The notes beneath the pieces were generated by a model. It did not search any database and was not told the origin of the DNA. It was given only the letters and a program-made list of their open reading frames with translations. Both the position numbers and the translations under genes were made by a program. Shown here piece after piece: positions 33,446-40,283 of a stretch of 40,283 nucleotides of DNA. Within the stretch, counting starts at the first letter, position 1, and each line of letters begins with the position of its first letter. The stretch comes from Candidatus Tiamatella sp. (lineage in GTDB: Archaea > Thermoproteota > Thermoprotei_A > Sulfolobales > Acidilobaceae). The stretch covers positions 1-40,283 of the forward strand of contig WALV01000019.1 in NCBI GenBank assembly GCA_015522645.1. Direction: 5' to 3'.

Positions 33446-34216
33446 TTATTTTCCAAGATTTAATTGTTCGAGGACTCTCTTAAAACTAGTTGCATCATCA
33501 AACATGTATATATTATTGAACATGACATATGATACTGTTTTCATTCTATTCTCTATATAGTATAGTACCTGGTTTAACAGTCTTTTCAGGTCGTTAAAAG
33601 TGTATTTATACTTATAATTGACCTGGCGGCCTCCAAGGCCATGTAACCGTGTATATAAAATATTATTTCCGTAATCCACTGGTAGGAAACCTCTGAGTAT
33701 ATCAGTTGATAATACGAGCCCACTGGTTCTCCCTGTGATCCTAGCTAATTCTTCTTTGTATTCTAGTGTGGATCCTCTGACCTCCCATACCGGTGTGAAC
33801 CCTTTTTCTTTGACCTGTCTCATGAACTCTGATATTCCATTGATATCTAGGGGTTTGAACGAGCTTGGCGTCTGAAATATTATTAGATTGGCATCTAGTT
33901 CTCGAGCGGCGTTAATTACCTCTTCAAGTAGCTTGAAATTCTCCGCAGTGGGTTTTAAACCACCTATGTTACTTGTATTCAAGTCTAGGCCGGCTTCGTC
34001 TAGCCTTGCCTTTCTTGCTAGGAACCTATTCCAACCATGGGTTATTAGAAACCATGCCTTTACTGTGAACTCAAGGCCTGGGGCTCTCTTCTTCCATCTA
34101 GGATATTTGCCCGGTTTAGGCCTGTAGAATGTTTCCTGCACTTCCACTACATCTAGTTTTTCTGATAGAACCTCGATTCTCCTAGGTAGACCGCAGACTC
34201 CTACTCTGATATCCAT
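33446..34216 (-). CDS. DUF72 (YecE-type) TIM-barrel protein
   Basis: A 256-residue protein of the DUF72 family: VGVCGLPRR at the start, EVQETFYRPK, FTVKAWFLITH, LLEEVINAARELDANLIIFQTPSSF, WEVRG and YTRLHGLGGR. It is a TIM-barrel-like protein with no established activity. ATG 34216 has GAGGGACC before it. It overlaps the MBL-fold gene by 16 bases, so they form one operon, and a joint role is likely. Confidence 0.9.
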   Translation of the reverse strand: MDIRVGVCGLPRRIEVLSEKLDVVEVQETFYRPKPGKYPRWKKRAPGLEFTVKAWFLITHGWNRFLARKARLDEAGLDLNTSNIGGLKPTAENFKLLEEVINAARELDANLIIFQTPSSFKPLDINGISEFMRQVKEKGFTPVWEVRGSTLEYKEELARITGRTSGLVLSTDILRGFLPVDYGNNILYTRLHGLGGRQVNYKYKYTFNDLKRLLNQVLYYIENRMKTVSYVMFNNIYMFDDATSFKRVLEQLNLGK

Positions 34217-34890
34217 ATAGGTCCCTCTTTCTCTATTCTATCAAGATATTCGATGAACTCTCGTCTGGTGTAGCACTTTACACTGGTACAATAAGCGTCC
34301 GCCTCTAATTCCTTCAGCTTATCTAATGTTTTCATCCATTTCTCCTTGCTAGAAGCCCATTTCTCGTTTAACGAGCCTAATGCATCCCCGATAGATACTA
34401 TTGTTCTCATAGGATCATGGATTACGTATGTAGTGGAACCAGGAGTATGTCCTGGCGTGTGTATGTATTCTAATTTAACTAAATCATCTTCTAATAGGCC
34501 AGTTTCGTTTCTTAGCACATAACCCACCGGTGTAGGATGGAACTTGGTATTAAATCTAAAAGAGTCAGTTAGCAGTGGGTCCCCTTCTCTTATAGCCTTG
34601 GAATCCCATTCATGTGCAGTTATCATTGCTGATTGATACTTATGGAGTATGTAATCTCCGCCTGCATTGCTAATGTGGCAGTGGGTATTGTAGACTCTAG
34701 ACACCCTCTTATCTGTTAAACCTAGGTATATTATGCAATGCATTATCTGCTCATACACTCCCGTGAGACCAGTTCCCGAGTCTATCAACGACAAATGGTC
34801 TCCCTGGTCAACTAATATGGAGATAGCGTCAAACGGGTATACTATGCCAGGTTCGAGCACCCGGTATACGTGTTTGCCCATCCTAATCAT
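34201..34890 (-). CDS. metallo-beta-lactamase-fold protein with degenerate metal site
   Basis: A 229-residue MBL-fold protein. The usual HxHxDH motif reads THCHISN: H70 and H72 are kept, but Asp and His are replaced by Ser74 and Asn75. His148 (HTPGHTPGST) and Asp169 (SIGDALG) are present. Metal site 1 is therefore conserved and site 2 looks lost, so it may bind one metal or have a changed reaction. ATG 34890 lies about 20 bases from TATA-like AAATATATGA (complement of 34905-34914), suggesting a leaderless transcript. It is the first gene of an operon with the DUF72 gene. Confidence 0.88.
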   Translation of the reverse strand: MIRMGKHVYRVLEPGIVYPFDAISILVDQGDHLSLIDSGTGLTGVYEQIMHCIIYLGLTDKRVSRVYNTHCHISNAGGDYILHKYQSAMITAHEWDSKAIREGDPLLTDSFRFNTKFHPTPVGYVLRNETGLLEDDLVKLEYIHTPGHTPGSTTYVIHDPMRTIVSIGDALGSLNEKWASSKEKWMKTLDKLKELEADAYCTSVKCYTRREFIEYLDRIEKEGPIWISE

Positions 34891-34904
34891 AGCAACCGCC
34901 TATT

Positions 34905-34926
34905 CATATATTTAACACTGTAGTGT
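34905..34926 (-). promoter_or_regulatory. MBL-gene promoter with adjacent palindrome
   Basis: TATA-like AAATATATGA is the complement of 34905-34914. Directly upstream of it (higher coordinates) lies the inverted repeat ACACT-GT-AGTGT at 34915-34926, where TFB or a regulator would bind. ACCGCC (about 34894-34899) and GGCGGT (about 34942-34947) form a wider flanking inverted repeat. Confidence 0.4.
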
Positions 34927-34980
34927 AAGGTAGAAAGGCGGTAATCTGCAACACCGTAAAATGGTTTTAATATATGTTAG

Positions 34981-35397
34981 CTACATAACTCTTATCGGGC
35001 GAATAGAAACCATCCTAACCTCAGAGAGGTCGTTGAGTATCTCTTTAAGCTCATCAACGCTAACTTTCGCATTTGACAAGTCAACAACCATTGTGCATTC
35101 AGCTATATCACCTCTCCTTATGGTAGAGCACCTGGTTGTAATCTGATCCGCCCCCTGCCTAGCAAGCTCGTCTGAAACCGATGCAAATGCTCCTGGGACA
35201 TCTTGAAACTCTACAGTTATCTCATAGACGTTTTGGCCTGAGCTGATTATGGGTGTCAGAATTATTTCTTTACTATCCGAGTCCCCTATTATGACTAGAT
35301 ACATTCCTTCATTAATACCCAAAGTCTCACGTATCAATGCAGGAATCGTGACTCTCCCTTTAGCGTCCATCCTGACTATGTCTGTTATTCTCAACAT
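34981..35397 (-). CDS. AbrB/SpoVT N-terminal plus ACT domain regulator
   Basis: A 138-residue protein. Residues 1-50 (VRMDAKGRVTIPALIRETLGINEGMYLVII) are a SpoVT/AbrB swapped-hairpin DNA-binding domain, and the rest (ITVEFQDVPGAFASVSDELARQGADQITTRC onward) is an ACT ligand-binding domain. This points to a small regulator that senses a ligand, possibly an amino acid. ATG 35397 has a perfect GAGGTGAG (complement of 35401-35408) three bases upstream. It is divergent from IleRS, which makes regulation of the synthetase or amino acid genes possible but untested. Confidence 0.85.
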   Translation of the reverse strand: MLRITDIVRMDAKGRVTIPALIRETLGINEGMYLVIIGDSDSKEIILTPIISSGQNVYEITVEFQDVPGAFASVSDELARQGADQITTRCSTIRRGDIAECTMVVDLSNAKVSVDELKEILNDLSEVRMVSIRPIRVM

Positions 35398-35479
35398 AAA
35401 CTCACCTCGTTTCCCACATTTATTCCACGCGATTATATTAAACCACTCTAACCTGTAATATATAGTTTGCCTTTACATA

Positions 35480-35562
35480 TTAGCTTAAAGCAATTAGCTT
35501 AAAATTATAATTGTCACACCGTTTCAGAGAACTACATAGCGTCTTGTAGCGGCGGAAAGGTG
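35480..35562 (+). promoter_or_regulatory. IleRS promoter and leader
   Basis: TTAGCTTAAA occurs twice, at 35480-35489 and 35494-35503, 14 bases apart. The second copy runs into the AT-rich TATA-like AAAATTATAATT. A short CTACA/TGTAG stem (35532-35536, 35545-35549) lies in the leader, and AAAGGTG (35556-35562) is the ribosome site. The duplicated element may be a binding site for a regulator or a duplicated promoter box. Confidence 0.35.
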
Positions 35563-35569
35563 CTTGGTT

Positions 35570-38500
35570 TTGAGCAGAGTCAGAGGTCAACTGGAAGGAT
35601 CGTATGACCCCCATAAAGTAGAGGATTACGTTCACAGGTTCTGGGAGGAGAACAGGATATATTACAAGGTAAAAGATAAGTCCATGAAAAGTAAGAAAAA
35701 ATATTATTTCCTAGATGGACCGCCCTATCCATCGTCTAGCACGTTTCATATAGGGACGGCTTGGAATAAGACGATCAAAGACTCTATGATCAGGTTCTTC
35801 CGTATGAAAGGCTACAATGTCTGGGATCAGCCTGGCTACGATACGCATGGACTACCCATAGAGGTTAAAATTGAGAAAGAATTAGGGTTAAAGAGTAAGA
35901 AGGATATCCTGAAAATAGGGATAGACAAGTTCGTTACAATGTGCATGGAGTTCGCTAAGAAAAACGTTAGCGGTCTAACAAAGGGATTTAAAGATCTAGG
36001 CGTCTTCATGGACTGGGAGAATCCCTATCTCACCTTCAAAAACGATTACATAGAATCCGGCTGGTGGATGATAAAGAGGGCCAGTGAAGAAGGTTTGCTT
36101 GAAAGAGACTTGCTCGTGCATCACTGGTGTCCACGGTGCGAGACAACACTTGCGGACTATGAAGTATCCGAGTACAAGGAAATAGAAGACCCCTCCATAT
36201 ATGTCAAGTTCAAGGTAAAGGGTCAGGAAAAAACATACATAGTCATCTGGACCACTACACCATGGACTTTGCCCGCGAATGCCTTTGTAATGGCTCACCC
36301 TGAAATAGAGTATGCGGAAATCAAAACAGGTAACGAAACCCTAATTCTATCGAAAATACGAGCACCGGTCATTCTAAAACAAGCAGGAATAGAGGATTAC
36401 ACAGTAGTCCGGACTTTTAAAGGTATAGAGTTGGAAGGCCTAGAGTACGAGCATCCCCTCGAAGAAGAGGTTACTGCTCAGAAGACTCTAAAGAACTACC
36501 ATAAAATCATACTCGCACCCGAAGCAGTTACAGAGCACGAAGGAACAGGATTAGTGCACTCGGCGCCCGGACATGGAGATGTCGACTTTGAGGTGGCCAA
36601 GAAAAACGATGTACCTATAATCTCCCTTGTTGGTGACCAGGGTAATTTAGTGGAAGACGCAGGTAAATACTCTGGCCTATACTTTAGGGACGCTAACGAA
36701 TACATTATTGATGACTTGAAGAAGAAAGGAGCAATCCTGTATGAGACCAGAATAAAACACAAGTATCCAGTATGCTGGAGATGTAAAACCCCCTTATTAT
36801 TGAGGGCTACAGAGCAGTGGGTCATCAGAGTTTCCAAGCTTAGAGATAAGCTAATAAGGGAAGCTGAAGCCGTAACCTGGCAGCCTGAATGGGCTAAAAA
36901 CAGATTCATTAATCTATTGAAAAACGTTAGAGACTGGGTTATAAGCCGACAGAGATTTTGGGGTATACCATTACCTATATGGGTATGTAAGAAATGCGGT
37001 CATATAGAAGTCATAGGTAGTAGAGACGATATAAAACGGTTAGGAGGCGAGGTTCCCGAGAACCTACATAGGCCCTGGATAGATAGTGTGAAACTGACAT
37101 GCCCTAAATGCGGGGGGGAAATGGAGAGAGTTAAGGACGTTACCGACGTTTGGTTCGATAGTGGCATATCATTCTATGCGAGCCTGGGATATCCAGCGAG
37201 AAAGGAGTTATGGGAGTCACTTAAACCTGTTGACTTCATAACGGAAGGGCACGATCAGATCAGGGGTTGGTTCTTCAGTCTACTCAGGAGTGGAGTGATA
37301 ACATTCGGTTCAAAACCCTATAATAGGGTTCTTGTGCATGGATTTACGTTAGACGAGCACGGGTTTGAAATGCATAAATCACTAGGAAATTATGTCGAGT
37401 TCCAGGAAGTAATCAGCAGAATGGGAAGGGACGTCTTCAGATGGTGGGCTATGATGACTACCACCTGGGAAGACATGAAGTTCTCATGGAACGGTATGGA
37501 AAAAGTAAAGAGGGATCTCTCAATAGTTTGGAATGTATACAATTTCGCTTTAACATATATGTCACTAGATTCATTCGACCCCGTGGAAAACACGGTAGAG
37601 AAATACCGGGAATATATGAAAACCGAAGACAAATGGATAATATCCAGGCTCAATAAACTGATACGTAGATATGAAGCCGCGATGTATGATATGAAGCCCC
37701 ATGAAGCCGCCAGAGCTATTAGAGAATTTATAATAGAAGACGTGAGCAGGTGGTATCTCAGGCTAATTAGGAGAAGGGTTTGGGTGGAAGAAGATACTGC
37801 TGATAAGAGAACTGCATACGCTGTACTTTATAACATACTAAAGAACTGGCTCGTGCTAGCAGCACCCTTCATACCATTCATAACGGAGAAACTATACCAG
37901 GAGCTCGTGTTTAAATCCGGGGAAGGCTATGAATCTGTTCACCTGGAGAGCATTCCTTCATACGATAATGAATCTATCAACGAGGAAATAGAGGAATCTA
38001 TGGATATAGCCAAAGAAATAATAGAGGCTGCACTGGCAGCTAGGATGAAGGCGGGGATAAAAGTCAGAAGACCTGTAAAAAAGATACTTCTCTCACCTAT
38101 AGACACTATTATTGCAAGTAAACTGGACCCGGTGAAACACATTATTCTAGAGATGGTTAACGCTAAGCAGCTTGAAGTTGTCAGTGAAGGATTCATCGAG
38201 TCACAAATGGTGAAGAGTGTAGAGCCCAACTACAGCACGATAGGCCCTGAGTTCAAGAAGAAGAGCAGGGAAATAGTTGCAGTAATAGACGAAAAAAACA
38301 GGGAAATAGCCAATAGCATGGTTAGCAATGGCTTCTATATTGTAAAACTGGGCGGAGAGGAAATACGTTTGGAGCCGAGACATGTAAAGATAAAAGCTGA
38401 GTATCCTTCATGGCTTAGTGTGGAAGCAGCTAGAATAGGTCTAGTGGCTATTGACTCTAGGCTTGATGAAGCTGAAATACTAGAAGGACTAGTCAGAGAG

Positions 38501-38734
38501 ACCGTTAGGAGAGTTCAGTTTATGAGGAAGGAAAAAGGACTAGGCATAGAAGATAGTATCAAGCTTTCAGTAATAACTGATGATCCCCTGCTCTCTAAAG
38601 CATTGAATACTTACAGGGACTATCTAATGAGGGAAGTCAGAGCGATAGAGATCACGGATAAACCGTTTGAAGGATACAGGAAAGAATGGGATATTGATGG
38701 AGTAAGAGTAGTAATAATAATTGAAAAAGCATAA
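35570..38734 (+). CDS. ileS: isoleucyl-tRNA synthetase
   Basis: A 1054-residue class I synthetase that charges tRNA-Ile. HIGH motif FHIGT near residue 63, PGYDTHGLPIEVKIEKE, editing-domain TTTPWTLPANAF and HSAPGHGDVDF, zinc-type CWRCKTP and CKKCGH/CPKCGGE pairs, WFDSG, GWFFSLL, and a KMSKS-loop variant EMHKSLGN. The helical anticodon-binding domain and a C-terminal extension follow. GGTG (35559-35562) is seven bases from TTG 35570, so this is chosen over TTG 35564. The Cas4-like gene overlaps its stop region. Confidence 0.96.
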   Translation: MSRVRGQLEGSYDPHKVEDYVHRFWEENRIYYKVKDKSMKSKKKYYFLDGPPYPSSSTFHIGTAWNKTIKDSMIRFFRMKGYNVWDQPGYDTHGLPIEVKIEKELGLKSKKDILKIGIDKFVTMCMEFAKKNVSGLTKGFKDLGVFMDWENPYLTFKNDYIESGWWMIKRASEEGLLERDLLVHHWCPRCETTLADYEVSEYKEIEDPSIYVKFKVKGQEKTYIVIWTTTPWTLPANAFVMAHPEIEYAEIKTGNETLILSKIRAPVILKQAGIEDYTVVRTFKGIELEGLEYEHPLEEEVTAQKTLKNYHKIILAPEAVTEHEGTGLVHSAPGHGDVDFEVAKKNDVPIISLVGDQGNLVEDAGKYSGLYFRDANEYIIDDLKKKGAILYETRIKHKYPVCWRCKTPLLLRATEQWVIRVSKLRDKLIREAEAVTWQPEWAKNRFINLLKNVRDWVISRQRFWGIPLPIWVCKKCGHIEVIGSRDDIKRLGGEVPENLHRPWIDSVKLTCPKCGGEMERVKDVTDVWFDSGISFYASLGYPARKELWESLKPVDFITEGHDQIRGWFFSLLRSGVITFGSKPYNRVLVHGFTLDEHGFEMHKSLGNYVEFQEVISRMGRDVFRWWAMMTTTWEDMKFSWNGMEKVKRDLSIVWNVYNFALTYMSLDSFDPVENTVEKYREYMKTEDKWIISRLNKLIRRYEAAMYDMKPHEAARAIREFIIEDVSRWYLRLIRRRVWVEEDTADKRTAYAVLYNILKNWLVLAAPFIPFITEKLYQELVFKSGEGYESVHLESIPSYDNESINEEIEESMDIAKEIIEAALAARMKAGIKVRRPVKKILLSPIDTIIASKLDPVKHIILEMVNAKQLEVVSEGFIESQMVKSVEPNYSTIGPEFKKKSREIVAVIDEKNREIANSMVSNGFYIVKLGGEEIRLEPRHVKIKAEYPSWLSVEAARIGLVAIDSRLDEAEILEGLVRETVRRVQFMRKEKGLGIEDSIKLSVITDDPLLSKALNTYRDYLMREVRAIEITDKPFEGYRKEWDIDGVRVVIIIEKA

Positions 38735-38748
38735 TGAAGGATGCTATC

Positions 38749-39393
38749 ATGAGGAAAGAGAGGATCGCTTTCACTCCAACAGAGATAAAAACATTCTTCT
38801 ACTGTCCCCGCCTATATTTTTTCGAGTTGTATCTCAGAAAAAAGCCCTCAGTTAAACGCAGAATTAGAATGGCCCTAGGCTCCTTCTATCACGTGCTGGA
38901 GAGGTACATCAGTATTTTAGAAGGCAGAGAGGCTGAAAAAACTGTATCCATAGAGTTCGGAGGCTATATCTTAACAGGACGAATGGACGCTTTTGAGGTC
39001 CGTGAACAGGAAGTGGTAATACATGAGTATAAAAGCAGTAAAGGTCCTCGAGAAGGGGCATGGCTATCCGATTACATGCAAGCTTTGACATACGCCTTTA
39101 TTATTATAAGAAAAAGAAGAGGCAAGGCTAGAATAGAACTCCACTATAGAGCCAGGACAGTTAATTTCGACGTGGACTCTGACTCGGTAGAACTCCTGCT
39201 AAGAGCTCTCAGTGACATGTATTTAATTAAGAAATACGGTATCCTCCCTGATCCCAACCCTACTCCCCGTAAATGCGCTAAATGCCCTTATAGGGATATT
39301 TGTGAAGGAATGTCAGTGGACGGTGCTCTAGCCTCGTGGGTTAAAGAAATTAGCCCTGTCCAAAAACCTCAGACAACAGGGTCTAGTTTATAG
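38749..39393 (+). CDS. Cas4-like / RecB-family nuclease
   Basis: A 214-residue protein with the Cas4/RecB nuclease pattern: FYCPRLYFFE (first Cys), GRMDAFEV (Asp), VIHEYKSSK (Glu-x-Lys), DYMQALTYAF (QxxxY) and a C-terminal CAKCPYRDIC cluster, so four cysteines for a [4Fe-4S] cluster. Family members are DNA exonucleases. No CRISPR array or other cas gene is in the window, so it is likely a stand-alone housekeeping or repair nuclease. GAAGGATG five bases before ATG 38749 favours that start; ATG 38734 overlaps the ileS stop by one base. It is in the same direction as ileS and the MoxR gene and may be co-transcribed. Confidence 0.85.
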   Translation: MRKERIAFTPTEIKTFFYCPRLYFFELYLRKKPSVKRRIRMALGSFYHVLERYISILEGREAEKTVSIEFGGYILTGRMDAFEVREQEVVIHEYKSSKGPREGAWLSDYMQALTYAFIIIRKRRGKARIELHYRARTVNFDVDSDSVELLLRALSDMYLIKKYGILPDPNPTPRKCAKCPYRDICEGMSVDGALASWVKEISPVQKPQTTGSSL

Positions 39394-39451
39394 CCTCCGT
39401 TTTTCAGATAAGCACCTAAATCCGGTTTGGAAGATAGGGGATGAATAAGAC

Positions 39452-40283
39452 GTGGAAGACGTCCTTGAAAAGAAAGTCGCTGAGCTTTATGGAAACATAT
39501 TAGAACGAAGGACCCCTATTAGAAACCCGCATTTAGCAGTTAAGATTTTGGAGAAGGAATACAAGCTTGTTGTAGATGAGAGAATAGTAACGCTAACATT
39601 CGCTGCATTCTATAATGGGAGGCCCGTCCTCTTCGAAGGCCCTCCTGGAACTGGGAAAACTGAGATAGGATACGCCATACTCGAACTATGGTCTGGAAAA
39701 CAGCCTTTTATTCTTCCATGTAGTGAGAACTATGATGAATACAGGGTTCTAGGCGACTTCCATCCACTGATGGCTATGAAACTAGGTTTTAATGAAGAAT
39801 CATTCACTCCACGCCCCCTGTTATCGGCACTATTACTAGATACAGGAATCCTCATTGACGAGGTTAGAAGGAGCAGTGAGGAGTTCCAGAACATGGTTCT
39901 TGACATTATAGATAAGAGGAGGATAATCATTCCAGAATTAAAAAAATACTATAGGGCAAAAGGTTTAGGTTTTCAAGTTATCTTCACTAGTAATCCAGAG
40001 GATATAGGGCAAAACGAGTTGAGCGATGCCTTTCTTAGAAGAGTCGTCAGATTAGAGTTCAGTTACCCCTCACCAATAATCGAGGATAGGATTATGGAAA
40101 TAAGGAAGCTGAGTAAGCCTATACTAGGAAGCGATGTTCTATCATTCATGTCCAGGGTAATAGGGTTTCTAAGGAACTCTCCAGCATTATATAAACCGGG
40201 AACATCGGATATCGTTGAATGGGGGAGGCTTTCCCAAATTATTGCACAGTTATACGAGAGGGATAAAGTTACGATAGAGGATG
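39452..40283 (+). CDS. MoxR-family AAA+ ATPase, partial (3' end outside window)
   Basis: The frame is open from GTG 39452 to the window end (277 codons seen). Walker A FEGPPGTGKTE, then the Walker B variant LIDEVRRSSEEFQNM, sensor 1 IFTSNPEDIG and DAFLRRVVRLEF are those of MoxR/RavA-type ATPases, which load or remodel partner proteins, often VWA proteins. A GGGGATGA site lies seven bases upstream. It follows the Cas4-like gene by 58 bases in the same direction. Downstream partners cannot be seen. Confidence 0.85.
   Translation, partial: MEDVLEKKVAELYGNILERRTPIRNPHLAVKILEKEYKLVVDERIVTLTFAAFYNGRPVLFEGPPGTGKTEIGYAILELWSGKQPFILPCSENYDEYRVLGDFHPLMAMKLGFNEESFTPRPLLSALLLDTGILIDEVRRSSEEFQNMVLDIIDKRRIIIPELKKYYRAKGLGFQVIFTSNPEDIGQNELSDAFLRRVVRLEFSYPSPIIEDRIMEIRKLSKPILGSDVLSFMSRVIGFLRNSPALYKPGTSDIVEWGRLSQIIAQLYERDKVTIED

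Noticed and set aside
33268-33456. 62-residue ORF on the minus strand
   Set aside because: It runs through the GC-rich structured region and the start of the Cys-rich gene, and its composition does not look like protein. The RNA structure explains the sequence better.
38749-39393. Sign of a CRISPR-Cas locus from the Cas4-like gene
   Set aside because: I found no regularly spaced repeats and no cas1, cas2 or effector gene in the window.

Overview
The window looks like chromosomal DNA of a hyperthermophilic crenarchaeon, most likely of the Desulfurococcales. The evidence is an Rpo13-like RNA polymerase subunit gene, PCNA, an archaeal IleRS, an Lhr-type helicase, a KaiC-like ATPase paired with its HTH partner, mannosyl-3-phosphoglycerate synthase, a large surface protein with a tetrabrachion-like stalk, TATA-box promoters and many GTG/TTG starts. 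I cannot name the species. Genes are packed tightly. Several convergent pairs overlap at their stop codons. Genes inside operons carry GAGGTG-type ribosome sites that overlap the previous stop codon. I see no CRISPR array, insertion sequence, integrase or prophage.

Layout. 1-500: the edge of a possible GC-rich RNA gene and a small hypothetical gene. 0.5-4.8 kb: ATP-type PEP carboxykinase, an MscS-like membrane protein, a DUF2299-like protein and enolase (gluconeogenic and glycolytic steps around PEP). 4.9-6.3 kb: a KaiC-family ATPase and an HTH/coiled-coil partner, each with its own promoter. 6.4-10.2 kb: mpgS (compatible solute synthesis), an asparaginase-type Ntn hydrolase and a family I CoA-transferase. 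10.2-10.8 kb: tRNA-Glu(CTC) and a small membrane protein. 10.9-16.5 kb: an ABC importer (fused double permease plus ATPase) followed by a secreted, membrane-anchored metallophosphoesterase. 16.4-18.9 kb: a nitrilase-type hydrolase diverging from an archaeal dihydropteroate-synthase-like protein.

18.9-23.0 kb: a 1363-residue surface protein whose C-terminal stalk is made of 11-residue repeats and whose DNA carries near-identical repeat copies. 23.2-24.6 kb: an RHH-PIN fusion coupled to a small VWA protein. 24.7-29.6 kb: a PAPS-reductase-like protein with an APS-reductase-type cysteine signature and a ferredoxin domain, convergent with an Lhr-type helicase. 29.6-33.3 kb: a membrane-embedded HerA/VirB4-like ATPase (CedB-like), rpo13, a hypothetical gene, PCNA and a cysteine-rich mini-protein preceded by a GC-rich structured region. 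33.4-35.4 kb: a DUF72 protein, an MBL-fold protein with a degenerate metal site and an AbrB-ACT regulator. 35.5-40.3 kb: IleRS, a Cas4-like nuclease and a MoxR ATPase cut by the window end.

The most interesting items are the hendecad stalk and its DNA repeats, the RHH-PIN/VWA pair with an inverted repeat upstream, the structured region near 33.4 kb, the iron-sulfur PAPS-reductase-like fusion, and the CedB-like ATPase beside rpo13.
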